A DNA stretch of 64,000 nucleotides from Rhizobium anhuiense (GTDB taxonomy: Bacteria > Pseudomonadota > Alphaproteobacteria > Rhizobiales > Rhizobiaceae): the NCBI RefSeq assembly GCF_003985145.1, contig NZ_ML133521.1, positions 682,001 to 746,000 of the forward strand, given 5' to 3'. The notes beneath the pieces were generated by a model. It was not told where the DNA came from. It did not search any database and worked only from the letters and a program-made list of their open reading frames with translations. The translations under genes and the position numbers were made by a program. This document shows, one piece after another, positions 34,367 to 44,827 of this stretch (its first letter is position 1; each line of letters starts with the position of its first letter).

Positions 34367-36976
34367 TCAGAGTGGGGTGATCAGCCCGACCGGCTGGCTC
34401 CCGAGCAGGGCGGCGACCGAGATGCTGCCCCCGGGCTCGATCGTCTTTCCGGTCACCAGATCCGCCTTCAGCCCGTGAAGCGGGGAGGGGACGGCGATCG
34501 CCGTATCCTCCCAAAATTCCGGGCCGGCAAAGAGCACGCCAGGGTCGAGCCAGCCGAACATCAGCCGCGGCGCGGCGACGATCGCGAAATCACTCTTATG
34601 CACCCGGGCAAAGGCGAGCACATGATCGCGGCGGTTGCCCGTCACCTTCAGCGGCAGATAGTCGCCTCTGGCAAAGAGGTCCACATACCGTTGGCGCAGC
34701 TGCAGGCCGATCGCGACGATGCGCTGTTTCAGCGCCGCCGCCTGCAGCTTGGCGATCGGCCCGGCTTCATCAAGCCAGGCCGCCAGCCGTTCATGATCGA
34801 CCGGCCGGCGGTTGTCGGGATCGACGAGGCTGAAATCGAAACCCTCCGCACCCTGGTAGATATCGGGAATGCCGGGGGCTGTCAGCTTGAGCAGCGTCTG
34901 CGACAGGCTGTTGAGGTAACCCGCCGCTATGAAGGGCTGTAGCACCCTTTCGAAATCTTCGAGGAAGGCGTCATTCTCAGGCGCAACCAGCGCCGTGGCA
35001 TAGGTCGTCACCGCCTCCTCGTAAACGGCATTCTGTTCCGTCCAATCGCCGCGCAGTTTCGCCTCGCGCACGGCTTTGACCGCGTAGTCGGCGAGGCGTT
35101 CGCGCAGTTCTTCCGTCCGTCCTCTGTCGAAGTCTTCCGGCCAGATGCCGGCCAGCGCCTGATAGAGCATCCATTCGACATTCGGCTCCGGCGCAACGCC
35201 ATCCGCCAGTTCCTGCAGCCACGGCCGGTTCATGTCGCGCCAACGCTCCACCGCCTGGGCAAAGACATCCGCGCCCTCGCTCAGCGCGTAAAGCCTGGCG
35301 CGCGCATCCTCACCGCGTTTGGTGTCGTGGGTGGCGCTCGCCGAAAGCCCATGCGGCTGCAGCCGCGCCCGCTCGGCCATGCGACGGTGGAATTCCTCCA
35401 TGCCGCCGGGCGCCTTGCCCGGTTCGCCGCCCACTTCGTTTGCGGCAAGCAGCCTGTTGTAGCGATAGAACAGCGTATCCTCTGTCGCCTTCGCCATCAC
35501 TGGCCCGCTCAATTGCTGGAAGCGGATCCGGAACGCATGGGCCGCATCACCTTCGATCTTGCCTTCGAGAAGCTTCAGCACATGGTCGCAGGCACTGCGA
35601 TCATCGAGCTTTGGCAAAACCTGCGACGCGGTCCCGGCAAGGACCGCTGCATCCTGCCAGGAAAGCGGGCCTCCGTCGCCATAGGTGCGGTAGACGGGAA
35701 AGGCGATCAGCAGTTCGCAGAGCGCGGTGGCGATCTCGTCTCTTTTCAGCTCGGGAAAGATGCCTGCCGCGATCGACACCAGCCTGTCGGTCTCGCCGGC
35801 GAAATTGCGTTCGACCATCAGTCGCTTGGCAATCTGCCGGCTCTCTTCGAGATTGCCGGTCTCGCCGGCGAGGCTGCGATAGGCGCCGTCCAATATGCGC
35901 AGACCGCTGCTCTCGATGAACAGCTCGCTGAGCGCGGCGATGAACTCATATCCCGTGGTGCCGGCGACCGGCCAGTTCTCCGGCAGGACCTCACCGGGTC
36001 CGAGGATCTTTTCGACGACGATATAGGTGTCTGGTCCCACCGCCTCCCGCAACCTGTCGAGATAGGCCTTGGGTTCGGCCAGCCCGTCGACATGGTCGAT
36101 GCGCAGGCCTTGCACCTTGCCATGGCGCACCAGTTCGATCACCAGCCGGTGCACGTCCTCGAACACCGCGGGATCTTCGACGCGGGTTCCGACCAGGCCG
36201 GTCACCTCGAAAAAACGGCGATAGCTCAGATGCCGTGCCGCGTCCTTCCAGTGGGTCAGCCGCCAATGCTGTCCCTCAAGCAGGTTTCTCAGGAAATCGA
36301 GATCGGCCGAGACCTCTTCGAGCTTTTGCTGGAGGATGGCCCGATCGCCGCCTTCGAAGAGGATATCGCGCATCGTGCGGTTGAAATCCTCGCCGGAGGT
36401 CTCGGCCGCAGCCTCCGCCATTCGGGTGGCGACCGGATCGTCGAGCCGGTTTGCGAGGGCGCCGTAACTCGTGGGGTTCAGCGGCAACAGCGTCTCGAAG
36501 TAACCGAGCGCGAAATTGCCATGCGTTTCGTCGAGCGCGATGCGCAGCTCGCCGCCAGCCAGAGCGCGATCGAAATCCTGACCGAGCTGTGGCAGGGTCA
36601 GCGGCTCGCTCCAGTCGATGTCGAAGTGGCTGGCATAAGCGCTCTGCCGGCCGAATGCCAATACGTCGCGCCACCAGCCGTTTTCCGGCGAGGCCGCCAT
36701 GTGGTTCGGGACGATGTCGAGGATCAGTCCCATGCCGGCGGCGGCGAGACTTTCCGTCAGCCGCTCGAATCCGGCCCGGCCGCCAAGCGTCGGGTCGATT
36801 TCGTTGGCGTCTGTCACGTCATAGCCGTGGGTCGAGCCGCTGACGGCGGTAAAGATCGGCGAGGTATAGAGGTGGCTGATGCCAAGCGTCTTGAGATAGG
36901 GGACGAGGTCGCAGGCGCGATCGAAAGTCATGCCGTTGCGGAATTGGATCCGGTAGGTCGCGGTCGGAAGTGTCAT
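34367..36976 (-). CDS. treY: Malto-oligosyltrehalose synthase TreY
   Basis: An 869-residue GH13 enzyme that turns the reducing end of malto-oligosaccharides into a trehalosyl end, the first step of the TreYZ route. Visible motifs are TATYRIQFRNGMTFDRACDL, LGISHLYTSPIF, SGSTHGYDVTD, LILDIVPNHMA, LRIDHVDGLAEPKAY with the nucleophile Asp, and SASATHDTKRGEDARAR. The expected partner treZ and the glycogen genes are not next to it: copA follows and PBP1c precedes. It probably serves osmotic or drying protection together with genes elsewhere. The ORF is full length and intact. Confidence 0.93.
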   Translation of the reverse strand: MTLPTATYRIQFRNGMTFDRACDLVPYLKTLGISHLYTSPIFTAVSGSTHGYDVTDANEIDPTLGGRAGFERLTESLAAAGMGLILDIVPNHMAASPENGWWRDVLAFGRQSAYASHFDIDWSEPLTLPQLGQDFDRALAGGELRIALDETHGNFALGYFETLLPLNPTSYGALANRLDDPVATRMAEAAAETSGEDFNRTMRDILFEGGDRAILQQKLEEVSADLDFLRNLLEGQHWRLTHWKDAARHLSYRRFFEVTGLVGTRVEDPAVFEDVHRLVIELVRHGKVQGLRIDHVDGLAEPKAYLDRLREAVGPDTYIVVEKILGPGEVLPENWPVAGTTGYEFIAALSELFIESSGLRILDGAYRSLAGETGNLEESRQIAKRLMVERNFAGETDRLVSIAAGIFPELKRDEIATALCELLIAFPVYRTYGDGGPLSWQDAAVLAGTASQVLPKLDDRSACDHVLKLLEGKIEGDAAHAFRIRFQQLSGPVMAKATEDTLFYRYNRLLAANEVGGEPGKAPGGMEEFHRRMAERARLQPHGLSASATHDTKRGEDARARLYALSEGADVFAQAVERWRDMNRPWLQELADGVAPEPNVEWMLYQALAGIWPEDFDRGRTEELRERLADYAVKAVREAKLRGDWTEQNAVYEEAVTTYATALVAPENDAFLEDFERVLQPFIAAGYLNSLSQTLLKLTAPGIPDIYQGAEGFDFSLVDPDNRRPVDHERLAAWLDEAGPIAKLQAAALKQRIVAIGLQLRQRYVDLFARGDYLPLKVTGNRRDHVLAFARVHKSDFAIVAAPRLMFGWLDPGVLFAGPEFWEDTAIAVPSPLHGLKADLVTGKTIEPGGSISVAALLGSQPVGLITPL

Positions 36977-37041
36977 GAGGCCGTCTGACGTTGGAGGGAG
37001 ACCCTCTCCAACGGTTGTGCCCGGGTTTTTGTTCCCTTACA

Positions 37042-37080
37042 GCGCCGCGCGTCTTTTCAGACGCGCAAAGCACGATGCGT
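37042..37080. repeat. Rhizobial palindromic repeat fragment
   Basis: GCGCGTCT 37047-37054 and AGACGCGC 37059-37066 form a stem with a TTTC loop, followed by CACGATGCG. The same building blocks occur near 47692-47790 and 51552-51595. It lies between treY and pbpC. Confidence 0.55.
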
Positions 37081-39161
37081 TAGTCGATGAAGACGCCCAC
37101 GCTTGCGGCCCTCCCGGCCGAGTCGATGACGGTCAGTTTCGAGTAGCCGCCGCCATCGGGCAGCCATTGCTGGGTGCGCCGACGCGAGAGGTCGGGCAGC
37201 GGCTTGCCGTTGGCAAGCCAGCGGAACGGGGCGCGGCCGCCCTGCAGCTTCAGCATCAGGGGTGACAGGTTGCCTGCTCCAGCGCCGAGATCCACATGCG
37301 CGCCCTCGGGCGGATAGATGATCTGAGGTGCTGCCTCGCGACCGGAGGCGACGAGCAGGCCATTGGCATTCAGCGCAAAACGGCGCTGGCTGATCGGCAG
37401 CTCAGACTGGGCGATGCGCACGGCGCCGGCCGGCGGGCGGGGCAGCGGCGTCGTTGCGATGCCGGACTTGGCGAAGCCCTCGAATAGGATGGGTGCTGCG
37501 GTGCCATAGCCGGTCAATCCCGGCACGGCGCTATTGTCGGGCCGTCCGACCCAGACGCCGAGCACATAGCGCCCGTCATAGCCGACCGACCAGGCGTCGC
37601 GATAGCCATAGCTCGTGCCGGTCTTGTAGGCGATGCCGCGCTGCGGCGCGCCGGCGGGCGGAATGACGCCGGAGAGAATATCGGCGACGTTCCAGACCGC
37701 GACCGGCTCCAGCAGCGGTTCGCCGTTGAGTTTGCCCGGTGCGCCGGTGACACCGTCGCCGAGCCTTGCCGGCTGGCCGCGATTGGCGAGCGCCGTATAG
37801 AGCTGCACCAGATCCTTCAAGGTGATGCCGACGCCGCCAAGACCGATCGCCAGCCCCGGCGTCTCATTCGGCGGCAGGACCGGGCGCACCTCGGCGCGGC
37901 GGAAGCGTACCATCAGCCGCGACGGCCCGACCGCATCGAGCAGCTTGACCGCCGGCACGTTCAGCGAAAGCTGCAGCGCCTCGCGCACGGTGACGTCGCC
38001 CTGATAGCTCATGTCGAAATTGCGCGGCCGGTAGCCGAAGAAATCGGCGGGCCGGTCTTCGATGATCGTTTCCTGGGACACCAAGCCCTGTTCGAAGGCG
38101 AGCCCATAGATGAAGGGCTTCAGCGTCGAGCCCGGCGAGCGGTTGACGCGGGTCATGTCGATCCAGCCGGAGCGGCTGGCGTCGAAATAATCGGCCGAGC
38201 CGACCTCGCCGACGATCGCGCCGGTTTGCGCATCAGCCATCACCATAGCGAGCGACAGCTTCGGCCCGAGCTTCATGGCCGCTGCCCGCGCAACCGATTC
38301 CAGCCCCTGCTGCACCTGCTTCTTCAAGGTCGTCTGATGCTTGAGGACATCAGGCTCCTTGCGCAGCGCGGCTTCCGCGACATGGGCGGCAAGTGCGGGC
38401 AATTGCATGCGCCGCGATGGGACCGCGACACCCTCGGCACGCTCCGCTTCGCCATCGCCCACGGCTTCCGCCACCGCCACACGGTCAAGCACACGCTTGC
38501 GCGCAGCCTCGGCTGCCTTGAGATTGCGGTCCGGCCGGCGCCGTTCCGGCAATTGCGGCAGGGCGACGAGCAAAGCCGCCTCTGCGACCGTGAGGCGGCG
38601 CGGTTCCTTGCCGAAATAGGCAAGGCTTGCGGCGCGCACGCCTTCCAGATTGCCGCCATAAGGCGCATGCGTCAGGTAGAGATCGAGGATCTGTTCTTTC
38701 GACAGCCGCCGCTCGATCTGCACGGCGCGCACCAACTGCAGCAGCTTTGCCGAAAGCGAACGCCCTTCGCGCGGCTCGATCAGCCGCGCTACCTGCATCG
38801 ACAGGGTCGAGGCGCCGGAAACGATGCGGCCATTGCCGACCAATTGCATGGCGGCACGCCCGAGCGCCCAGGGATCGACGCCGCCGTGATCATAAAAACG
38901 CTGGTCCTCATAGGCGATCAGCATGCGCAGGAATTGCGGATCGACGTCGGAGACCGCCGTCTTCAGCCGCCAGCGGCCTTCCGAGGTCGCGAAGGCGCGC
39001 AGCAATTGCCCGTCGGCATCCAGCACCTCGGCGGAGACGGCATTCGCCCTGTCCAATGGCGGCGGATAGGCCTTGTCGGCAGCGTCGAGCGCAAAGAGAA
39101 CCGCGCCGGCAAGAACGATGCCGGCCGCGGATCCGATCGCGATCTTGTGCCACCGCTTCAT
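37080..39161 (-). CDS. pbpC: Penicillin-binding protein 1C (bifunctional)
   Basis: A 693-residue membrane-anchored peptidoglycan synthase. After an N-terminal helix comes the glycosyltransferase domain with catalytic Glu85 (AYEDQRFYDHGGVD) and GASTLSMQVARLIEPREGRS. The transpeptidase domain has SPGSTLKPF (active Ser), SLN and KTGTS. The C-terminal BiPBP_C domain (IIYPPEGAHVDLGAGAGN) is specific to PBP1C. It starts within the stop codon of the alpha-2-macroglobulin gene (one-base overlap), the same pairing as pbpC-yfhM in E. coli. Confidence 0.93.
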   Translation of the reverse strand: MKRWHKIAIGSAAGIVLAGAVLFALDAADKAYPPPLDRANAVSAEVLDADGQLLRAFATSEGRWRLKTAVSDVDPQFLRMLIAYEDQRFYDHGGVDPWALGRAAMQLVGNGRIVSGASTLSMQVARLIEPREGRSLSAKLLQLVRAVQIERRLSKEQILDLYLTHAPYGGNLEGVRAASLAYFGKEPRRLTVAEAALLVALPQLPERRRPDRNLKAAEAARKRVLDRVAVAEAVGDGEAERAEGVAVPSRRMQLPALAAHVAEAALRKEPDVLKHQTTLKKQVQQGLESVARAAAMKLGPKLSLAMVMADAQTGAIVGEVGSADYFDASRSGWIDMTRVNRSPGSTLKPFIYGLAFEQGLVSQETIIEDRPADFFGYRPRNFDMSYQGDVTVREALQLSLNVPAVKLLDAVGPSRLMVRFRRAEVRPVLPPNETPGLAIGLGGVGITLKDLVQLYTALANRGQPARLGDGVTGAPGKLNGEPLLEPVAVWNVADILSGVIPPAGAPQRGIAYKTGTSYGYRDAWSVGYDGRYVLGVWVGRPDNSAVPGLTGYGTAAPILFEGFAKSGIATTPLPRPPAGAVRIAQSELPISQRRFALNANGLLVASGREAAPQIIYPPEGAHVDLGAGAGNLSPLMLKLQGGRAPFRWLANGKPLPDLSRRRTQQWLPDGGGYSKLTVIDSAGRAASVGVFID

Positions 39162-42100
39162 TATTGCGCTGCCACGACCTCCATCTTGCCGGTCGCCGTG
39201 CGGGCCGAAAGCTCCGGCCGGTACATGTCCTCGACGCTTGCCGCCGGATGGTCGTAGGTGCCGGGGGTAACGGCGCGCACGACATAGGCGACGTTGAATT
39301 CGCGATTGTCGCCTGCTGCGCGGTTGAAGGCGGCAACGAAGCGGTCATAGCGGAATTCGGTATGGGCGGCCGAGATCTCGCCGATCCAATCGAAATTCGT
39401 CATCTGGGCACTGTCGACGAGATTCGGATTGTCGATCTCGAAACCGGCGGGCAGGAGATCGGTGATGACGATGCGCGACGGCCAGTCATTGGTTTCGCGC
39501 ACATGGATGACGACGACGTAGCGTTCGTTCTGCTTCGCCTCGCTGACATTCGCCTCTTCGCCGTCGAGCGTGTAGTAGCTGCGCTCGATGATGAAGCCGT
39601 CGCCACCGGCCGGCAGCGGCATTGTGGGGGCGGCAACGGTGGTGACTGCAGCCGAAACCGTGTCGTTCGTCTGGTTGGTCAGCGTCAGCGGATGGTCGGC
39701 GAGCGCATCGCCGGTCATGCGGGCCATGTAGGCGCCGGTATGCGGCGCGCCATTGACATCGACCTTCAGTCCATCGTCACCGCCCTGGATGGCGCGCGCG
39801 GCAAGCAGCATCCAGGTTTCTTCCTGCGTGCTCTTATATTTGCTGCGCCCCCATTCCTTGCCGACGGCCTTGGCGAGTTCCGGGATGACAGGCGGCACCG
39901 GCCGGCTTTCGGCGGCAAGCGCCAGGATCGCGGCACCATCGCGCAGGATCGTGCCGTAGTCGGTGCGCGACAGGTTCACGCGCGACACCATCGATTGCTC
40001 CGACATCTGCAGCGCGTCGAGGAAGATATTCTTCGAACGCTGCGCATCACCATAGAGGGCCAGTGCCGCAGCGATATGCGCCTTGGCGAGCGGCGTCGGG
40101 AAGTCGTTGATCATCGTATCGGCATAGTAGCGCAGATCGCTGATCGCGGCCTTCTTGTTGCGGGCAAGGACGTAGATGGCATAGGCGATCTGATCGCCCT
40201 GGCCCTTGATGTCGGTGGTGTAGGACAGCGTGTTCTGCAGGTTTTCCAGCGCCTGCACGAAGGCCCTTTCCGGCACGTCATATTTCATTTCGCGGGCCCG
40301 CGTCAGGAAATCGGTGACGTAGGAATCGAGCCAGACGTCGCCCGAATCCGGTCCCCAGAGGCCGAAGCTACCGGCCGAGGCCTGGTAGGAGAGCACGCGG
40401 TAGATCGCGTCCTGCACGCGCTGGTGCACGTCCTCGTCATTTGCCATGCCGGCCTGCTTTGCCACTTCGGCGAGGTAGAGCAGCGGCAGCGCCCGGCTGG
40501 TGGTCTGCTCGGCGCAGCCGAAGGGATAGCGGTCGAGCGTCATCAGCAAGGCCGGGATATCGAAGGCGGCCGAACGTGTGACGTTGACGCTGATCGAGGC
40601 GCCGGGCAGCACGCTATCGGCCAGCAGGTTCTTGTCGACGGTGAGCTTTGCTCCCGGCTTCAGCGCCAGCACCCGCCGTTCGGTGATCGGCAGCGATGCA
40701 GGGCGCACCGGCACGTCGACGGTCTGGTCGAGCGACAGGCCGGAAGCATCGGAAAGGTTGATCGAGATGCTGCCGGCGCCTGGCTGTTTGCCGACGAGCG
40801 AAAGCGTCAATTCGGATTTCGCTCCGGCCTCGAGGCGGATCGTCTGCGCGGCGGAAGCCTGTTCGATGCCGACGGCATCATTGCCGGTCAGCTGCAGCTT
40901 GTAGTCGCCGGCCGACGCGTCGGTGTTGGCGATGTCGAGGCGCAGATTGGCCTTGTCGCCGGGGGCGAGGAATTTCGGCAGGCTTGCGGTCACCACGACA
41001 GGGTCGCGGATGATGACATCCTTGACGCCGTGGCCGACACCTGATTTCGACCAGGCGACCGCCATGACGCGCGCCGTGCCGTTGAATTGCGGAATGTCGA
41101 AGGAGACATGGGCCTTGCCTTCGGCGTCGAGCTTCACCGGCCCGGAGAAGAAGGCGACGAGCTTCTGCGTCGGCGGGCTTGCCTGCAGCGCCACGGCGCC
41201 GCCGTCACCACCGGTCCTGAGCTTGCCGGTCGCACCGAGCGAGCCGTCGATCAGCCGGCCATAGAGGTCGCGGATTTCAAGGCCGAGTTGGCGCTGGCCG
41301 AAATACCAGTCTTCCGGGTTCGGCGGTTCGTAGCGCGTCAGGTTGAGAATGCCGACATCGACGGCGGCAACCGTCACATAGGCGTCCTCGTTGGCGCCGG
41401 CGCCCGCCACCTGCAGGCCGATATCGAGCGGCCCGCGCGGCAGCATTTTTTCGGGTGTTGCGAGCGTTACCTGCAACGCACGCTGTTCGGGATCGACCTT
41501 CAGCCATTTGATGCCGATCGAGCGCATCGGCATATGGCTGTCTTGGGCATCGCCGGGACGGAAGAGCGTGGCTGTAACATAAGCGCCGGCACCCCAGTCC
41601 GCTGTCACAGGGATGTCGACCTCGCCGCCGGTCTCACCGATCGCAGCGTTCTGCACGGCGACCAGCTTTTCGGTGCCGGCTGTCACCATCAACTCGCCGC
41701 CGTAACGCGAGGTGACTTTCAGCCTGGCGGTCTCGCCGATCTTGTAGCTGTCCTTGTCGAGGGCGATTTCCAGCCCGTCGGGCGTTTCGGTCGAGGTCGA
41801 GGTGACGAACCAGCCGGCGTCGAATTCGACGCTGGAGGTCGGGCCGTCGGCATCCGGGCTTTCCACTTCGAGACGATATCGGCCCCAGGTCACCGGAACG
41901 GAAATCTTGCCGCCATCCATCGTCGCGTCGACGCTGCCGTTGGAAACCTGCTCGGCGGTGTAGACCGGCTCGTATTTCCACGCCGTTCCCTCGCGATACC
42001 ATTGGTATTCGCGATTGAGGCTGTAGAATTTCCAGCGCAGGCTCTTCGCCTCCTGCTTCTGCCCGGCGGCATTGACGCCGATCACCGTGAAGTTGGCGAT

Positions 42101-44629
42101 CGAGTTCTCGGGCAGGTCGCCGGAAAATTCCGGCTTGATGCCGATAGACGCCCGCTCGTTCTTCACCGGAATGGTCAGAGAGCGCTCGATGGCGCGGCCG
42201 CCCGCTTCCTGCATGCGTATGTAGACAGTGGCGTTGAGCAGCTGCGTCGTGGCCGGCAGGTCGCTGATGGTGAGATCCGTCGAGGCTTCGCCGTTCTCGT
42301 CGAGTTCCGGCAGGCCATCGATCGGCAGGCGCGAATCCTCGCTCGCCTCTTCGTCGGCGAGGCCGAACAGAAAGCCCTTAAAGGCAGCACTCTCACGCGT
42401 CGGCTTGACGACGACATCGCCTTCGAGCGTCAGCCCGGCGGCCGGGGCGCCGTAGAGATATTTGCCCGAAACGGTGATCGTCGCCGGCGTGTCCGGACCG
42501 ACTTCCTTGGCCTCGGTCTTGATCTCCATGTCGGTGCGATCGGGGACGAAATCGTCGACCAGGAAACTCTTGCTGGCGATCGCGCTGCCCTTGGGATCGG
42601 TATAGATGTTCATCGTCCAGGTGCCGCGCATGGCGGTTTCCTGGGTCGGGAAATCGATGGAATAACCGCCGAGATTGCTGGTCTGGCTGACGATCCGCCG
42701 GTCTTCGACGCCATCGGGGCGGCTGAAGATGAAGGTGAGCGGCAGGTTCTCGATGGCGTTGCCATCGGTGTCGCGGGCGAGCGCCTGGGCATGCACCGTT
42801 TCGCCGGCGCGGTAGATACCGCGTTCGGTGAAGGTCAGCACGTCGATCGCGCCGGGGGCGGCGCGGCCCGTCACGCCGCGGTCGGAAAGGTCGAAGCCGG
42901 CGCGTGTCATGTCGAGGAAGACGTAGTCCGAGGTCCCGTTCCTGGCGGCGATGACGGCGGGTGTGAGCGCCGCCGTGCCGCGGATCAGGCCGGCGGTGAA
43001 GGTGGCGCGGCCGTTTTCGTCGGTCGTCGCGGTGCCGAGCACTTCATTGTTCTTGGCGAGAAGCTGCAGTTCGACGCCTGCGATCGGCTTGGCCGAGGCG
43101 AGCGAACGGGTGAAGACGTTGAGCCCGTCGGTGCCGGCATAGGTGGTGACGCCGATATCGGAGACCAGGAACCATTGGGTCGCCTGTGAATCCCACTCCT
43201 GCGCCGGGCCGTTCGGGCCCGATGCCGTCAGCACGTAGATGCCGGGCTTGCGCTCGGGCAGCGCCTCGTCGACCGGGAAGCTGGTGACGATGTCCTTGTT
43301 GAGCTCGTTGGCGATGTCGATCGAGCCCTGCCAGACGAGTTCGCCATTCTGGTCCTGAATGTTCTGGGCGCTGTAGCCGTCGAGCTGAGCCAGGAATTGC
43401 GAATTGGTCAAGAGCGGCGCAATGGCGCGATCGCCGATGCGGTAGAGTTTGAGATTGGCCGAGTTCAGGTTGACCGAGACGAGCGGGATGCCGCGGCGCG
43501 CCGTCGAGGGCAGCACGAAGCTGTCGCCGGTGAAACGCACCATCTGGCTACGGTCCTTGATATAGACGTCGATGCTGACGGGTGCTTCGAGCGCCTCGTC
43601 GACGGAGGACGGCAGGCCGGTGCGGAAAGCGATCTTGTAGGTCTCGCCATGCGTCAGCCCCTCGACGCAGATCTGCTTGTCCTTGGTTTCCAGCGCCTTG
43701 GGAGCTGCCCCGTTCAGCGTCACGAAGGGCGTGTAGTCGGTGGTCTTGACCAGCGCCTCGGAGAAGGTGACGCAGGCGCGCGGCGTGGCGCTGTCGGCAT
43801 CGACCGTGTGTTCGGTGATGCGGAAGCCCTGCGTCGATTTCAGCTGCAGGTAGGCGGTCTGAACATCGTCGGAGGCAACCAGCGCCAGGCTCGCCTTGTA
43901 GGCGTCGAGCGCCGGGCGGTAATTGGCGTTGCGGTCCAGGGCGTCAGCGAGGACGGCGAGCGCCTCGGCGCGCTTGGCCTTGGTGCGCGTCAGCTCGTAG
44001 CCGTTCAGCGCGTCGAGCACGGCCTGGCCGGATGTGTTGGTCTCGGCGTTGCCGAGCGAAGCGGCGGCGCGGGCGGTTTCGAGCCAGAGATCGGCGTCGT
44101 CAGGGGTGATCGACAGCGCGCCATGGAAGGACTTCAGCGCCTCGGCCAGATTGTTGGCGGTGAGGTCGATGCGGGCATTGGCCGTCAGGCTGTCGACGCC
44201 CTGGCCCTGCTGGTCGTCGGCAAGCGCCAGATTGTCCTTGAAGTCATGGGCCTGCTGGATGAGGTCGTTGGTTAGGAATGTCAGGCGCGGCGCGGCGCCG
44301 ATTTCGGGCTCCTGCTTGCCTGATGTTTCGACGATCTTGCCGGCGATCGCGCCGGGGAAAGCATTCATCGTCTTGAAATCGGATTTCAGGAAACACCATT
44401 TCACCTTGGGATTGTAGGTGAAGGCCTTGCAGCTCTTGTCGCCGATGCAGGAGGTCTTGCACTGATCGAGCGAGACATTCTGCTCGGTGCGAAGATCGAA
44501 GCCGAAGAAATCGGCGTCCTTGATCGTCTGGATGTCGCGCTTGGTGTCCGCAGCGACGGCGGGAAGGCTGACGGCGATCGTGGAAAAAAATGCGATTGTC
44601 GCGAATGCAAAGAACGAGCGCACGGACAT
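39161..44629 (-). CDS. Bacterial alpha-2-macroglobulin with PAN/apple domain and thioester
   Basis: A 1822-residue periplasmic protein of the YfhM/MagD type that traps proteases by a reactive thioester. It begins with a signal peptide cleaved near PAVAA|DTK rather than a lipobox. A Cys-rich PAN/apple domain (QCKTSCIGDKSCKAFTYNPK) and a TPR-like helical stretch follow. Repeated macroglobulin beta domains come next, then the thioester motif GCAEQ with Cys1372 and the alpha-alpha barrel. The large size is normal for the family. Together with PBP1C it is thought to guard and repair the cell wall when the envelope is breached. Confidence 0.92.
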   Translation of the reverse strand: MSVRSFFAFATIAFFSTIAVSLPAVAADTKRDIQTIKDADFFGFDLRTEQNVSLDQCKTSCIGDKSCKAFTYNPKVKWCFLKSDFKTMNAFPGAIAGKIVETSGKQEPEIGAAPRLTFLTNDLIQQAHDFKDNLALADDQQGQGVDSLTANARIDLTANNLAEALKSFHGALSITPDDADLWLETARAAASLGNAETNTSGQAVLDALNGYELTRTKAKRAEALAVLADALDRNANYRPALDAYKASLALVASDDVQTAYLQLKSTQGFRITEHTVDADSATPRACVTFSEALVKTTDYTPFVTLNGAAPKALETKDKQICVEGLTHGETYKIAFRTGLPSSVDEALEAPVSIDVYIKDRSQMVRFTGDSFVLPSTARRGIPLVSVNLNSANLKLYRIGDRAIAPLLTNSQFLAQLDGYSAQNIQDQNGELVWQGSIDIANELNKDIVTSFPVDEALPERKPGIYVLTASGPNGPAQEWDSQATQWFLVSDIGVTTYAGTDGLNVFTRSLASAKPIAGVELQLLAKNNEVLGTATTDENGRATFTAGLIRGTAALTPAVIAARNGTSDYVFLDMTRAGFDLSDRGVTGRAAPGAIDVLTFTERGIYRAGETVHAQALARDTDGNAIENLPLTFIFSRPDGVEDRRIVSQTSNLGGYSIDFPTQETAMRGTWTMNIYTDPKGSAIASKSFLVDDFVPDRTDMEIKTEAKEVGPDTPATITVSGKYLYGAPAAGLTLEGDVVVKPTRESAAFKGFLFGLADEEASEDSRLPIDGLPELDENGEASTDLTISDLPATTQLLNATVYIRMQEAGGRAIERSLTIPVKNERASIGIKPEFSGDLPENSIANFTVIGVNAAGQKQEAKSLRWKFYSLNREYQWYREGTAWKYEPVYTAEQVSNGSVDATMDGGKISVPVTWGRYRLEVESPDADGPTSSVEFDAGWFVTSTSTETPDGLEIALDKDSYKIGETARLKVTSRYGGELMVTAGTEKLVAVQNAAIGETGGEVDIPVTADWGAGAYVTATLFRPGDAQDSHMPMRSIGIKWLKVDPEQRALQVTLATPEKMLPRGPLDIGLQVAGAGANEDAYVTVAAVDVGILNLTRYEPPNPEDWYFGQRQLGLEIRDLYGRLIDGSLGATGKLRTGGDGGAVALQASPPTQKLVAFFSGPVKLDAEGKAHVSFDIPQFNGTARVMAVAWSKSGVGHGVKDVIIRDPVVVTASLPKFLAPGDKANLRLDIANTDASAGDYKLQLTGNDAVGIEQASAAQTIRLEAGAKSELTLSLVGKQPGAGSISINLSDASGLSLDQTVDVPVRPASLPITERRVLALKPGAKLTVDKNLLADSVLPGASISVNVTRSAAFDIPALLMTLDRYPFGCAEQTTSRALPLLYLAEVAKQAGMANDEDVHQRVQDAIYRVLSYQASAGSFGLWGPDSGDVWLDSYVTDFLTRAREMKYDVPERAFVQALENLQNTLSYTTDIKGQGDQIAYAIYVLARNKKAAISDLRYYADTMINDFPTPLAKAHIAAALALYGDAQRSKNIFLDALQMSEQSMVSRVNLSRTDYGTILRDGAAILALAAESRPVPPVIPELAKAVGKEWGRSKYKSTQEETWMLLAARAIQGGDDGLKVDVNGAPHTGAYMARMTGDALADHPLTLTNQTNDTVSAAVTTVAAPTMPLPAGGDGFIIERSYYTLDGEEANVSEAKQNERYVVVIHVRETNDWPSRIVITDLLPAGFEIDNPNLVDSAQMTNFDWIGEISAAHTEFRYDRFVAAFNRAAGDNREFNVAYVVRAVTPGTYDHPAASVEDMYRPELSARTATGKMEVVAAQ

Positions 44630-44827
44630 AGGTTCCCCCCGGAAATGCAGGCTCTGATCGGCGGCACTCTCCTCACTCCTCGCGGGATTGTCAACTCAAG
44701 TTGAGCGCTGTTTCATGTTCGCACAGGGGCTTTCGTCCAGCTGTCACATCGGCGTGAGTGACCGGCTTGTGATTTGCGGGTTTTGCAAGGATGCGCAAGA
44801 ATTTGGGCTGTCGCAGGAGGTAGCGCA

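Noticed and set aside
35327..36988. A 553-codon plus-strand frame opposite treY
   Set aside because: treY on the other strand is full length with family motifs; the plus frame has none and no ribosome site.
38627..43189. Two long plus-strand frames (805 and 700 codons) opposite pbpC and the alpha-2-macroglobulin gene
   Set aside because: Both are antisense shadows of well-conserved genes and have unlikely composition.
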